The position numbers and the translations under genes were made by a program. From a virus, in IMG/VR virus record IMGVR_UViG_3300006802_000399, positions 1 to 28,602 of that record: a DNA stretch of 28,602 nt. The stretch is one strand, 5' to 3'. Under the pieces are notes generated by a model. That model worked only from the letters and a program-made list of their open reading frames with translations. It had not been told where the DNA came from and did not search any database. Shown here in pieces: positions 1 to 8,915 of the stretch; the first letter of the stretch is position 1, and each line of letters starts with the position of its first letter.

Positions 1-142
1 AACCGCCGGGAGTGGATCGTTTACGGAGACGACGACGCGTCGAATGGTTTGGGATTTGTACATCGACGGTTACGAGTCAACTGCGGGCGGGTCTGGCGGC
101 ATGATCGTCCATCCCGGCATGGCGGGAGGTATGAGAGGTTAG
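1..142 (+). CDS. C-terminal part of small membrane protein (5' end missing; continues from the right edge)
   Basis: An open frame enters at the left edge (first whole codon at base 2) and stops with TAG at 140-142. The 46 visible residues are Gly/Thr/Met-rich, with a YIDGYE segment and a GGMIVHPGMAGGMRG end. If the window is joined end to end, this is in frame with the gene beginning at 28355, giving a protein of 129 residues with an N-terminal signal or membrane segment. I do not recognise the family. It lies directly before the tail-fibre-like gene, with 3 bases between them. Confidence 0.6.
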   Translation, partial: TAGSGSFTETTTRRMVWDLYIDGYESTAGGSGGMIVHPGMAGGMRG

Positions 143-145
143 GCG

Positions 146-2314
146 ATGGCCAAAGAGATAATCAAACGAGGCGCAACCTCAAATATCCTCCGCGTATTTT
201 TGCAGGATTCGACGGTCACGACGGGAGCGGGCAAGACCGGCCTCGGCATCTCGTCCACCGGTCTGATCATCTCGACCATCGCGGACGTCGAGGCCACGGC
301 GACGACATACACGGCCGCAGGCTCCACCATCGAGACCGTGACAACGCTCGGCACCTACGCGGCCCCTACGGCCACCAAATGCCGGTTCCGCGAGGTCGAT
401 GCGACCAACTTCCCCGGCGTGTACGAGATCCAGATCGCGGATGCGCGATTCGCGGTGTCAAACTCCACCCAGCTCCTGATCTCGGTGCAGGCCACCGGCA
501 TTGCGCCGGTATTTGCCGAGTACCAGCTGGTGGCGGTTGACCTTATGGACACGGTGCGCTTCGGGCTCACCGCGCTCCCCAACGTGGCCTCGGGATCGGC
601 TGGCGCGATCATCACCAGCGGCACCGGCACGGCCCAGCTCTCGACCACGAGCGGCAACGTCACGGTCGGCACCAACAACGACAAGACCGGCTACAGCCTG
701 ACGCAGGCATTCCCCGCGAACTTCTCCAGCCTGGCCATTACGGCCGGTGGTGCAGTTACCGCTGGGACGGTTTCGGACAAGACGGGATACTCGCTGACGC
801 AGGCGTTCCCGACGAATTTCTCTTCGTTGGCGATTACCGCCGGTGGCATTGTCACCGCCAACACGACGCAACTCGCTGGTCAGACGGTCACCGCCGCGGC
901 GGGCGTCACGTTCCCCAGCTCGGTCTCGAGCCTCACCGCGGCCAACGTCTGGCAGACCGATATCAGCGGATATACGACGGCGGGCTACGCTGGCACGTAC
1001 CTCAAGGGCGCGGGATCGAGCGGAGACCCGTGGTCCACGGCGATCCCCGGATCGTACGGTGTCGGCACCGCGGGCTACATCGTTGGCAACAATCTCAACG
1101 CCTCGATCACGAGCCGGATGGCGTCGTACACCCAGCCGACCGGCTTCCTGACCGCGACGTTCCCCGCCACGGTGGCAAGTACGACCAACATCACCTCCGC
1201 GACCGGCATCACGCTGGCGGCGGTGACCCATACCGGCGCGACGATCCCGACGGTGACCACGGTCACCAACGCGGTAACGGCTGGCACCGTATCGGACAAG
1301 ACGGGCTACAGCCTCTCCGGTTCGCAGACGTTCTCGACCACAGGATCGGTCGGTAGTGTCACGGGCGCGGTTGGATCGGTAACTGGTGCGGTTGGATCGG
1401 TCACCGGCAATGTCGGAGGCGACGTCTCCGGCAAGGTGCTGGGCGGTGGCGCATCCTCGATCACGGGCGACGGCGTCCGCGCATCGAGCGTGACCGGAGC
1501 GGTCGGATCGGTCACCAGCGCGGTGACGGTCGGGACGATCAACGCCAACGTGATAACCGCGGCCTCCATCGCGACCAATGCGATCGATGCGGACGCGATC
1601 GCCGCGGACGCGGTGACGGAGATCCAGTCCGGTCTCTCGACCCTCACCGCGGCGCAGGCGGAAAACGCGGTTTGGAATGCCACCACTGCGTCTCATACGA
1701 CCGCTGGCACCTATGGTCATTTGATCGTCCGCACCGACGGCACCAACGGCAACGAGGTCAAGCTCACCGCGGCGCACCATATCGCGGCCGATATCCACGA
1801 GGTCCAGCCCGGCACGTTTGCCGACGCCGATTGGGCGGCTGGATCGACCTACGCCAAACTGGCTACTCTCATCGAGGCCGATACGCCCTCCGGCTACCGG
1901 TACACCACGCAAGCCCTCGAGCAAGCCCCGACCGGCGGTGGCGGTGGTGGCGGGTCCACGACGGTCCGCATGGGGCCGTTCACCATCAAGGCCGACGGCG
2001 GTGGGGCTGACCAGCCCCTCGACCTCCAAAAGGGCGCGACGCATGGCATCGACTGCACGTTGGTCGATGGCACCGGGACGGGCGTGGACCTCACCGGAGC
2101 GACCCTCTCGGCCAAGGTGTACAACTCGGCCGGGACGCTTGTGGAGACATTGACCGGCACGGCCACCTACGCGGCGGGTGGATCGCTCACCTGGACGATC
2201 AGCACCACGACGACCAATACGGCCGGGACCTATACCGCGACGATCACCAGGACGACGGGAGCCTCGGATACGCAGGTGTTCGGCCCGCTCCGCATCTACG
2301 TGAGGGACATCTAA
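146..2314 (+). CDS. Repetitive tail-fibre-like structural protein with BppU-like C-terminal domain
   Basis: 722 residues. The start has a GAGAGG Shine-Dalgarno site 7 nt upstream. The N-terminal ~130 residues look like a compact beta domain. Residues ~165-260 hold tandem repeats built on DKTGYSL...AF..NFSSLAITAGG, at 96-nt spacing. Residues ~400-480 are short VGSVTGA heptad-like repeats of the kind found in fibrous trimeric shafts. A Gly run near residue 600 links to a C-terminal beta-sandwich with a DLTGATLSAKVY pattern, like the N-terminal domain of baseplate upper proteins. The next gene carries a similar domain. It sits between the head-tail adaptor and the neck gene, an unusual place for a fibre, so it may decorate the head or neck instead. 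Function is inferred from architecture only. Confidence 0.6.
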   Translation: MAKEIIKRGATSNILRVFLQDSTVTTGAGKTGLGISSTGLIISTIADVEATATTYTAAGSTIETVTTLGTYAAPTATKCRFREVDATNFPGVYEIQIADARFAVSNSTQLLISVQATGIAPVFAEYQLVAVDLMDTVRFGLTALPNVASGSAGAIITSGTGTAQLSTTSGNVTVGTNNDKTGYSLTQAFPANFSSLAITAGGAVTAGTVSDKTGYSLTQAFPTNFSSLAITAGGIVTANTTQLAGQTVTAAAGVTFPSSVSSLTAANVWQTDISGYTTAGYAGTYLKGAGSSGDPWSTAIPGSYGVGTAGYIVGNNLNASITSRMASYTQPTGFLTATFPATVASTTNITSATGITLAAVTHTGATIPTVTTVTNAVTAGTVSDKTGYSLSGSQTFSTTGSVGSVTGAVGSVTGAVGSVTGNVGGDVSGKVLGGGASSITGDGVRASSVTGAVGSVTSAVTVGTINANVITAASIATNAIDADAIAADAVTEIQSGLSTLTAAQAENAVWNATTASHTTAGTYGHLIVRTDGTNGNEVKLTAAHHIAADIHEVQPGTFADADWAAGSTYAKLATLIEADTPSGYRYTTQALEQAPTGGGGGGGSTTVRMGPFTIKADGGGADQPLDLQKGATHGIDCTLVDGTGTGVDLTGATLSAKVYNSAGTLVETLTGTATYAAGGSLTWTISTTTTNTAGTYTATITRTTGASDTQVFGPLRIYVRDI

Positions 2315-2315
2315 C

Positions 2316-2669
2316 ATGGCCTCGATCATCAACCTCTACGAGGACCCGCAACAGGTCCAGTATCAGAGCGCTTGGGTTGGCGATTGGCACGTCTACGTCG
2401 TGCGCCTGGTCGATGAGCTCGGGTCGCCGATCGACATCACGACCGGAACGCTCGGCGCAACCTATACGGACATTGCGACGGGCTCGGCGTACTCGTTTGG
2501 CGGTGGCACGGTCACGCTGACCAAGCAGTACTCCGCTCAAGGCATCGTATCCATCCTCAATCCAGCGGCGTATCCGACGGCTACGACGGTGCGTCTTACG
2601 ATCTCGTTTACCGTCGGCTCGGTCGTGCGCAGGTTCGGGCCAGTCCAGATACAGGTACTGGCACCGTGA
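2316..2669 (+). CDS. Small BppU-like beta-sandwich structural protein
   Basis: 117 residues, starting one base after the preceding stop codon. The sequence has VRLVDELGSPIDITTG early, an alternating beta pattern, and ends with RRFGPVQIQVLAP. This parallels the end of the upstream protein (VFGPLRIYVRDI). Both therefore appear to share a fold resembling the BppU N-terminal domain used to attach fibres to a virion. It probably forms a complex with, or descends from a duplication of, the upstream protein's C-terminus. The following gene overlaps it by 4 bases with a GTG start. Confidence 0.6.
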   Translation: MASIINLYEDPQQVQYQSAWVGDWHVYVVRLVDELGSPIDITTGTLGATYTDIATGSAYSFGGGTVTLTKQYSAQGIVSILNPAAYPTATTVRLTISFTVGSVVRRFGPVQIQVLAP

Positions 2670-3076
2670 AACAGATCGAGGTCAAGGTCGATACGACCAA
2701 TCTGGACAAGTACATCGCTCGTTTCGATCGCGTCAATAAGGCCGTATCAAACGCCGCTGGCAATGTCGAGGCGATCGCCAAACAATCGATACTCACGCGG
2801 AGCACCCAGTACCGCAAATATAAGCGAGGTAGGAGCCGATACCATTGGTCCTCGGAGCCTGGCCATCCACCAAACTCGGATCGCGGACGTCTCGCCAACA
2901 GCATCACGCATCGGCGCACAAGCGACTCCGAGTACGAGGTCAGCGCTGGTGCCAAGTACGCGATCGGATTGGAGATCGGCACCAAGCGGGCCGCGGCGCG
3001 ACCGTTTATGGGCCCAGCGCTGGACGCCGTCAAGCCGACGCTCGTGGCCGCGCTCAAGGCGATACTAGGGGACTGA
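2666..3076 (+). CDS. HK97 gp10-like neck / head-tail joining protein
   Basis: 136 residues, GTG start overlapping the previous stop. The pattern is that of the HK97 gp10 family: an N-terminal helix pair with NLDKYIARFDRV, a basic middle, HPPNSDRGRLANSI near residue 70, a YEVSAGAKYAIGLEIGT strand, then RPFMGPALD and a C-terminal helix. Family members join the head completion ring to the tail terminator. Its position just before the tail terminator gene fits. Assignment rests on motif pattern and gene order. Confidence 0.8.
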   Translation: MKQIEVKVDTTNLDKYIARFDRVNKAVSNAAGNVEAIAKQSILTRSTQYRKYKRGRSRYHWSSEPGHPPNSDRGRLANSITHRRTSDSEYEVSAGAKYAIGLEIGTKRAAARPFMGPALDAVKPTLVAALKAILGD

Positions 3077-3077
3077 T

Positions 3078-3551
3078 ATGGCGATCGAGCTTGCAACCAT
3101 CGACGCGTGGATATACTCCACGCTCAAGGCCGACTCCACATTGTCCGACCTACTTGCGCCAGACAACCTGCCCGCTGGATACCAGCGTGGCATCTACTCG
3201 CTCCTGGCACCGGAGATCGATCAGATATCCGGCAAACAGCCAATGACTCCGTTCGTGGTGTTTGCGCCGACGGGCCAGGAGTCCGATCACGTCCTCTGCG
3301 GTGCCCGTGACATGGTCCGCTCCACCTATAGGGTCACCGTGTGGGATACTCAGAGTGGGAGTCTCTCGCTTGCGAGGGCGCAAACGATCATGGCGCGCAT
3401 CGACACGTTGCTGGACCGAGTCAAGGTCACGACGACGACGCCTCCGATCTGGTGCCAGCGCGAAACGCTCGAGCAATCGGTTGACCTCAACAATGGCGGT
3501 CGGACGGACGTAGCCGTCACCGCGACGTATACGATCACGACCACGGAGTAA
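3078..3551 (+). CDS. Tail terminator / tail completion protein
   Basis: 157 residues. The start ATG is preceded by a GGGGA ribosome site. An N-terminal segment with IDAWIYSTLKADSTLSDLL is followed by PFVVFAPTGQESDHV, then YRVTVWDTQSGSLSLARA and an alpha/beta end. This matches the general layout of HK97 gp10-neighbour 'tail completion' proteins (lambda gpU / SPP1 gp17 class), which cap the tail tube and bind the neck. It is placed between the neck gene and the major tail gene, as expected. The codons for VWDT here contain a chance copy of the TGTGGGATACT element. Confidence 0.72.
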   Translation: MAIELATIDAWIYSTLKADSTLSDLLAPDNLPAGYQRGIYSLLAPEIDQISGKQPMTPFVVFAPTGQESDHVLCGARDMVRSTYRVTVWDTQSGSLSLARAQTIMARIDTLLDRVKVTTTTPPIWCQRETLEQSVDLNNGGRTDVAVTATYTITTTE

Positions 3552-3555
3552 CATC

Positions 3556-4002
3556 ATGCCAGTCCCTCTCATCGCCTCCGACGCCACGCTCAAGGTCTCG
3601 TTTGGGACCGACGCCCAGCTCGGTGCATCGCCGACTCCGGCCGCTCCGACTACGGCCTACGAGTGCCAGGCCAAGTCGGTCCGCGCCACGGTCCAAAGCT
3701 CGACCATCGATATCTCGACACTCTGCTCGACGACCGTTGCGACGCTCGGTACCCGCAAGACGGGCTCGTTGGAGATGGAGGTATACATCGACAAGACCAA
3801 CGGACCCGTGTTCCAACCCAAGGTCGGCTACCTTGCCAAGGTCGAGCTTGACCTCGACGGAGCCGGTGCCGTTGGTGGCAACAAGATCACCTACAACGGG
3901 CTGGTGACGGACGTCGCAATAGCCACCACGCCTGGCGAAGTCTCGACCGAAAACGTCACCATCGCCCTCGGAGCCTTCGGCTTCACCGCGGTTACCTCGT
4001 AA
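3556..4002 (+). CDS. Major tail tube protein
   Basis: 148 residues, with a GGAG Shine-Dalgarno site 7 nt before ATG. It begins MPVPLIASDATLKVSFGT, continues with a beta-rich body (STIDISTLCST, KTGSLEMEVYID), and ends in a TTPGEVSTENVTIALGAFGFTAV segment typical of the tail-tube beta-barrel fold. Major tail proteins polymerise into hexameric rings around the tape measure. The gene lies immediately upstream of the frameshifted chaperone pair, the standard siphovirus order. Confidence 0.8.
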   Translation: MPVPLIASDATLKVSFGTDAQLGASPTPAAPTTAYECQAKSVRATVQSSTIDISTLCSTTVATLGTRKTGSLEMEVYIDKTNGPVFQPKVGYLAKVELDLDGAGAVGGNKITYNGLVTDVAIATTPGEVSTENVTIALGAFGFTAVTS

Positions 4003-4007
4003 TAGGT

Positions 4008-4020
4008 TAGAATCCCTCCA
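4008..4020 (+). promoter_or_regulatory. Leaderless promoter of tail chaperone gene
   Basis: A -10-like box, TAGAAT at 4008-4013, is followed by exactly 6 nt and then the ATG at 4020. No Shine-Dalgarno sequence precedes this ATG. With a standard -10 geometry the transcript would begin at the A of ATG. The spacing is identical to four other genes in the window. Confidence 0.55.
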
Positions 4021-4406
4021 TGGGACTCAAAACATTGGACGGGCTGAAGCGAGAGCGACGGCCCGTCCTCGAGGTGGACATCTCGGCATGGACCGGGACC
4101 AACGAAGTCGTGCGCTTTTCCGAGCCTCGCGCCGCGGATATGTTCCCGAATTGGGAGCTCAAAAAGCAACTCAAGATCGCATATCCGGAGATGCCGTACG
4201 AGATGATCGATCAGGTCATCTTGCTCGGCAAAACCTATATCCTCGACGACACGGACGAGGAGGTCAATCCGACCAAATCGTTCGCGGACCTCGCTCGGAA
4301 TCACCGGGATGTTTTCATTCACATCATGACCGAGCACTTCCAAGCGTTCCAGCGCGGCGACACGGATGCAGGAGTAGTCGAGGCAAAAAACGACTCGTCG
4401 GAGTGA
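4020..4406 (+). CDS. Tail assembly chaperone (lambda G-like, short product)
   Basis: 128 residues: an N-terminal beta part (RRPVLEVDISAWTG) followed by a helical body with SEPRAADMFPNWELKKQLKIAYPEMP and FADLARNHRDVF. It is acidic overall and ends at TGA 4404-4406. Its position between tail tube and tape measure, and a slippery heptamer near its 3' end, identify it as the short member of the frameshifted chaperone pair. These proteins bind the tape measure and recruit tail tube subunits. Transcription is probably from a leaderless start at this ATG. Confidence 0.82.
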   Translation: MGLKTLDGLKRERRPVLEVDISAWTGTNEVVRFSEPRAADMFPNWELKKQLKIAYPEMPYEMIDQVILLGKTYILDDTDEEVNPTKSFADLARNHRDVFIHIMTEHFQAFQRGDTDAGVVEAKNDSSE

Positions 4407-4430
4407 TGGGGGAACTACTCTATCACTCCG
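4385..4430 (+). promoter_or_regulatory. Programmed -1 ribosomal frameshift site (tail chaperones)
   Basis: The slippery heptamer A AAA AAC at 4385-4391 is in the correct phase of the upstream frame. After a 7-nt spacer, a perfect 9-bp stem (4399-4407 with 4422-4430, loop of 14 nt) follows. The zero-frame TGA lies inside the 5' arm. The -1 frame is open through to 4576. This is the textbook layout for lambda G/GT-type recoding. Confidence 0.88.
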
Positions 4431-4576
4431 TCGTCCGACTGGGGCGACATCCGTCCGAGCTCGATCTGACGCTCACGGAAACGTACGACATCATCTGGGC
4501 TGGCCGCGAAGCGGAAAAGCTTGAGAACCAGCGCTGGGAAGCGCTGATCAAATCATTGGCGGGACGTGTGCTATGA
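4391..4576 (+). CDS. Tail assembly chaperone -1 frame extension (GT-like C-terminal domain)
   Basis: Reached by -1 slippage on A AAA AAC, adding 61 residues to the first 124 of the upstream protein for a fusion of 185. The extension reads RLVGVMGELLYHSVVRLGRHPSELDLTLTETYD..., the compact helical domain typical of the 'T' part. An in-frame ATG at 4406 overlaps the zero-frame stop region but has no clear ribosome site, so independent initiation is less likely. The stop overlaps the tape measure start (ATGA at 4573). Confidence 0.82.
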   Translation, partial: RLVGVMGELLYHSVVRLGRHPSELDLTLTETYDIIWAGREAEKLENQRWEALIKSLAGRVL

Positions 4577-6165
4577 CCATCGCAAAACTCATCGTCAAGC
4601 TGGCGGCTGTTGGTGGCGACCAGGTCAAGGCCGAGCTCAAGGGTACCAAGGCCGAGGTCAAGGACACGGCGACCGCCATGACCGTCCTCAAGGATCAGGT
4701 CAACGAGGTCCAGATCGGCGGCAAGGGTCTCGTCGATGTGTACTCCGGCGTCTCCGCGACGTTCGCGCGCATGGGCACCACGCTCGGCGCGGCGGCTGGT
4801 CTCGCCGGTGGAGCCGCCATAGCCGTCATTGGATTTGGGGCCGCGCTTGGTGGCCTGACGCTCGAGGCCTATAAATTCGCTTGGCAGAGCCGCGGAGCCG
4901 GGATCGAATTCGAGTCCATGCAAAGGAGGCTGGAGGGACTCACCGGCTCGGCATCCCGCGCCGCGTCGATCCTTGCGCTTGCCAAGCGCGAGGCCGGGCC
5001 GTCCATGTTTACGACCCAACAGCTCGAGCAAGCCTCGGTCATGCTGGCGGCATATGGGCTCAACGTCGAGCGCATCCTTCCGTTGGTGACGCGACTCGGT
5101 CAGGCGTTTGGCGCGGATCAGGAGCACATGATGATGTACTCCCGCGCATTCGGCCAGATGGCATCCGGCCGGTTGCCGGAGTCCGAGGTCATGGCGCAGA
5201 TGGGCATCAGCAAGCGCGACCTCGCGGCCGAGGGCATCAAATTCGACAAGCAGGGCTCCCTGCTCTCCAGCGCCGAGGCGACGATGACGGCTTTCGAGAG
5301 GATCATCTACACCAAATTCGACGCGGCTTACAAGGCATCTACGACGACGACCGAGGCTATGCAAGCCTCGATCACAGACAGCTTTGAGCAAATCCAGAGG
5401 TCGATGGGCATGGCGGTCAATAATGGCCTCAAGCCGTTTTTGACTACGTTCGGAGACATGATCAAGATCGTCGCGGAGAGCAATTTCGCAAAGCTGTTTG
5501 GCGAGGATTTGATGCGGCCTTTGACCGTATTTACCGGCGCGTTCAAGGATGCACGTGTTGCCGTTATCACATTGATGGCGACGATCGCGACAATGGCATC
5601 GATTATTCCAACAATGGCCGCGAAGATACTCGAGGACTTCAAAACGATTGCTACCGGTTCCGTGAGCGAAAAGATCGCCGCTTTGGGACGTATGGCAGGT
5701 CGCACCAGCCCAATAAATTTGGGATACGAGATGGCGCAGGAATCCGTCAGATTGGGCAATAGATACGCGCTTGGAATGATTGGCGGCGGCGGGCCAAGCG
5801 CGGTGGATGAGGCGATGAAACGCAAGCCGTTCCTCCCAAAAGGCGGCGGTGGCGAATTGCCAGAGGACTCCAAGACCAAAAAGCACAAGGCGACCGTGGA
5901 GCATCACCTCCAGCGCATCAGCAACAACACGAAAAAGTCCGCTGACCTGCTCGACCTTCGAAACCAGACTATTGGCGGGGGGCGTCTCGCGGCGCTGGGC
6001 ATCACCGGCGCTGAGCTGGCCTCCTCAGGGATGCGCGTCCGGACGGAGCTCAACAAGGCGCGACCGGTCAGCGGAGATAGCATGGTGACCCGCGGCATCA
6101 AGCAAATGATCCAAAACAACATGGGATTTGCTGTCAACGGCGGGCGATCGGTCCCGGTGCGCTGA
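4573..6165 (+). CDS. Tail tape measure protein
   Basis: 530 residues, short for the family. Residues ~1-65 are charged and helical. A Gly/Ala-rich hydrophobic segment (~75-100, GAAAGLAGGAAIAVIGFGAALGG) is followed by a helical body with FESMQRRLEGLTGSASRAASILALAKREA and SEVMAQMGISKRDLAAEG, then a second hydrophobic stretch near 320-350 (VAVITLMATIATMASIIPTMAA). The C-terminus is basic and glycine-rich. Tape measures set tail length at about 0.15 nm per residue, so a short tail of about 80 nm is expected (inference). It overlaps both neighbours. Confidence 0.85.
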   Translation: MTIAKLIVKLAAVGGDQVKAELKGTKAEVKDTATAMTVLKDQVNEVQIGGKGLVDVYSGVSATFARMGTTLGAAAGLAGGAAIAVIGFGAALGGLTLEAYKFAWQSRGAGIEFESMQRRLEGLTGSASRAASILALAKREAGPSMFTTQQLEQASVMLAAYGLNVERILPLVTRLGQAFGADQEHMMMYSRAFGQMASGRLPESEVMAQMGISKRDLAAEGIKFDKQGSLLSSAEATMTAFERIIYTKFDAAYKASTTTTEAMQASITDSFEQIQRSMGMAVNNGLKPFLTTFGDMIKIVAESNFAKLFGEDLMRPLTVFTGAFKDARVAVITLMATIATMASIIPTMAAKILEDFKTIATGSVSEKIAALGRMAGRTSPINLGYEMAQESVRLGNRYALGMIGGGGPSAVDEAMKRKPFLPKGGGGELPEDSKTKKHKATVEHHLQRISNNTKKSADLLDLRNQTIGGGRLAALGITGAELASSGMRVRTELNKARPVSGDSMVTRGIKQMIQNNMGFAVNGGRSVPVR

Positions 6166-8915
6166 TGTCGAGGCGTGTACGTGTCCTGATCGATGTACCC
6201 GAGCCGCGCCCGGTCAAAGGCCGTCTTGCGGTTGGCGCGGATGGAACGACATGGGATTACCGTCCCAACATCACGGCGACGAACGTCTGGATAGACCCGT
6301 GCACGTCGACCGCGATGCTGGCACCATTGCCCGTGACGAGCGCCTGGCCAACGACGTTCTCTGGCAATTATGCCCGCCATGCGTACTCCGATTGGACCGG
6401 CACAAGCATCGGCTCCTGGAGCGGTTTCCACGTCGGCACCAATACATCCGATACCGCGATCAGGCTTAATTCGGCCAATAGCGATGCGATCAATTTGACG
6501 ACGGCTTTGCCTCGCAATTGCCCAATGTGGTTTCGGTATTACCGCAACCAGCCGCAGGATTCCGGCGATGGGATTATCCTATCGGCCCGTTTCAATTACG
6601 GAGCCTCCGGATCGGCACCGGATAATTTCTCGGTCGAGGTGAAATTCCGCGCGAACGGGTCCATATCCATTTTCAAAAATGGCAACCTTGAGGCCACGTA
6701 CGACCGGAGCGGATCGAATTTCAGCTCTGCTCGGGCTTACACGTCGATATTCAACCCGGCAAAAAAATGGGTCAACGTGATGATCATCCCGTTTCGGACC
6801 CGCGAATTGCTGGTGTGGACCGACAACGGAACCTGTTTCTCCCATACATTCCAGGGACTGGCCTACCCAAACGATCCCGCGGCAAATCCGATTACTCCAG
6901 CCGGTACTTTTTCCTTCGTTGTCCCGAGCGGCAAGATCGCGATCCAATCGGCTCGGTGCTATTTCGAGCAGAGCGGATCGATCATCGGTGCCAAAAAGAC
7001 CCTCCGTTTCGCTCCGAGCTCCGGCGAATGGGGTACTCCGACTTACCAGACCTATTACGACCTATTCGGCCAGGGCGCGACCAATCCGACCATCACGACC
7101 AGCGTCGTCAAGGATGGCACCTACGCCGCGTTTGTGGCCAACGGCACGGACAAGGATGTCCGTATCAAGGTCGCGTGGTCTGGCGCAAGCGGAGGCACCA
7201 ACGCTGGCGTGTACTGTGCGGATGCGTACAGCGACCCGCCAGGCACGAACACGTATGACGGCACGATCGACATCACTACGGCCATCGAGGCGATGTCTCT
7301 ATCGGTGGGAGACGACGGACGCACGACGCTGGACATGACGACCCGCGTCAAACGGCTGATCGATTTATCCGTACCCAAGCTCGTCAATACCGGCGACCGT
7401 CCGATTGCCATACAAATCGAATCGCCAAAGACGGGCGCTCAATGGGTGGACTTGTTCCGCGGGACGCTAAGCCCTCCCGAGCTGGTGTACGAGCCCGGCG
7501 AAGACCCGTACACCTACGGGACGTTGCGGTTCAGCGGCGTCGATAGATACGGCGACATCGACGTCACCATGTTCCCGGAGTCCGTACCCAACGACGGCCA
7601 GACGATCTCGTCGTTTTTCACGCAGACGTTTCCGGTCGCTGGTTACTCCGCGACGACTTATGTCCAATACAACCACAGCTCGACGTTCGCGATCCCGCAG
7701 AGCGCGGACATCAGCCGAGGCGTCTACTCGATGGTGCCCAAGCGGGGCGACTACGTTGGCGGGTACGTCAACGGCTTTCGCGACGAGTACCTCTCGACTT
7801 GGTATTTCGGCTGGAGGCCGACCTCGGCGACGACTCCGACCGGCGGCTACAAGTACCAGGTCAGCGATCCAGCGTCCGTTGGCACGACGTCCTGCATGAC
7901 GATCTACCAGTCGTTCGCGGACGCGCAGGCTTGGGGAGGCTATCTGCCGTACGAGGCTCCGCAAAAGACGGTACGCAACCTCCGGAGATATTACGAGTCG
8001 CCCGAGGCCAACAACATCGCGGTCATTGGTTTCGACCCCAAGACCAATACGTTCCTATCCTCCTACAGTATCGATACGGCATCGCAAGACCCGACCACGG
8101 CTCCCGCATCGAGGCCGGACAACTGGCGCGGCCGACCGATCCAGTATTTTCTGACGTCCGATAGCCTGGTCTCCCAGTCCGCGGTTGATCAGGCCGTATC
8201 TACGCTCTACAACCGCATCGGCACGGGACGGTATCTGGTCGAATGGGAGTCGGACCTGCTTACCTACTTTTCACCAGCTCCGGTCAAGGCGCTGATGCGC
8301 GATCCCGCGGCGGTCACGATAACGTCCGGCAACAGCACGATCGCGGCTACCAACAATTACGAGGACGGTGTCCGCGTCGTCCTGGCGGCTACGGTCGGCA
8401 ACCTAATCGCTGGCACGACCTACTATGTTGTCTCTCGCACCAGCACGGGATTTGGTCTCGCCACGACCTCCGGAGGCGTGGCGATCGTGCCTACGGCAAG
8501 CGGTACGACGACTGCCAATGCGCCGTGGCTCGAGGGGACCAACACGTACGTTGTCGGCGATACGGTCACAATCGAGCGGAGTGCTGGGGCGTTTGCCAGC
8601 GCAACGACCTACTACGTTGTTGCGACCGCCACGGGCTTGTTCCAGCTCTCGGCAACGTCCGGTGGCGCGGCGATCAATCCAACCGTCTACGGGCGCATCT
8701 ACCTGTTCAACGGCACCCAGCATACCAATGTGGTTTGGATTGGAGACACGGTCGGGATCAGCCTGCCCGAGGTCACGGTCGGCGTTGATCCCGGTCTCCT
8801 TGGCACGTATCAGGTGATCGCTATCCCGCAGATCACGTTCGTGCGCGAGTCCACGTCCTCGGACGATTTCCATGTCCGCTCCTGCACATACCGCGGGTTG
8901 TACAAGGCCGTCTGA
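6165..8915 (+). CDS. Large tail-tip protein with lectin-like N-terminal domain
   Basis: 916 residues, start overlapping the previous stop (TGATG). Residues ~60-270 form a concanavalin/LamG-like beta domain (FKNGNLEATYDRSG, WVNVMIIPFRTRELLVWTDN). The middle (~320-520) contains a Dit/Tal-type segment with TTLDMTTRVKRLIDLSVPKLVNTGDRPIAI and VDLFRGTLSPPE, and may contact the tube end. The C-terminal ~220 residues hold two copies of a GTTYYVVSRTSTGFGLATTSGG-like motif, a repeat often seen in phage receptor-binding or decoration proteins. I assign it to the distal tail/baseplate by position after the tape measure. Exact role is not shown. Confidence 0.65.
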   Translation: MSRRVRVLIDVPEPRPVKGRLAVGADGTTWDYRPNITATNVWIDPCTSTAMLAPLPVTSAWPTTFSGNYARHAYSDWTGTSIGSWSGFHVGTNTSDTAIRLNSANSDAINLTTALPRNCPMWFRYYRNQPQDSGDGIILSARFNYGASGSAPDNFSVEVKFRANGSISIFKNGNLEATYDRSGSNFSSARAYTSIFNPAKKWVNVMIIPFRTRELLVWTDNGTCFSHTFQGLAYPNDPAANPITPAGTFSFVVPSGKIAIQSARCYFEQSGSIIGAKKTLRFAPSSGEWGTPTYQTYYDLFGQGATNPTITTSVVKDGTYAAFVANGTDKDVRIKVAWSGASGGTNAGVYCADAYSDPPGTNTYDGTIDITTAIEAMSLSVGDDGRTTLDMTTRVKRLIDLSVPKLVNTGDRPIAIQIESPKTGAQWVDLFRGTLSPPELVYEPGEDPYTYGTLRFSGVDRYGDIDVTMFPESVPNDGQTISSFFTQTFPVAGYSATTYVQYNHSSTFAIPQSADISRGVYSMVPKRGDYVGGYVNGFRDEYLSTWYFGWRPTSATTPTGGYKYQVSDPASVGTTSCMTIYQSFADAQAWGGYLPYEAPQKTVRNLRRYYESPEANNIAVIGFDPKTNTFLSSYSIDTASQDPTTAPASRPDNWRGRPIQYFLTSDSLVSQSAVDQAVSTLYNRIGTGRYLVEWESDLLTYFSPAPVKALMRDPAAVTITSGNSTIAATNNYEDGVRVVLAATVGNLIAGTTYYVVSRTSTGFGLATTSGGVAIVPTASGTTTANAPWLEGTNTYVVGDTVTIERSAGAFASATTYYVVATATGLFQLSATSGGAAINPTVYGRIYLFNGTQHTNVVWIGDTVGISLPEVTVGVDPGLLGTYQVIAIPQITFVRESTSSDDFHVRSCTYRGLYKAV

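Noticed and set aside
1345-1535. CRISPR-like array in the fibre gene
   Set aside because: Repeats are short 21-nt in-frame VGSVTGA codon repeats without unique spacers; they encode a fibrous shaft.
458-2332. Long minus-strand open frame of 624 codons opposite the fibre gene
   Set aside because: Arg/Gly/Asp-rich composition typical of the antisense frame of a GC-rich gene; no domain, and the + strand gene has clear repeats and a ribosome site.
3340-3350. A fourth TGTGGGATACT copy as a promoter
   Set aside because: It lies inside the tail terminator coding sequence (codons for VWDT), and no start codon stands 6 nt downstream. Probably a coding coincidence; it also shows that the 11-mer alone is not proof of a promoter.
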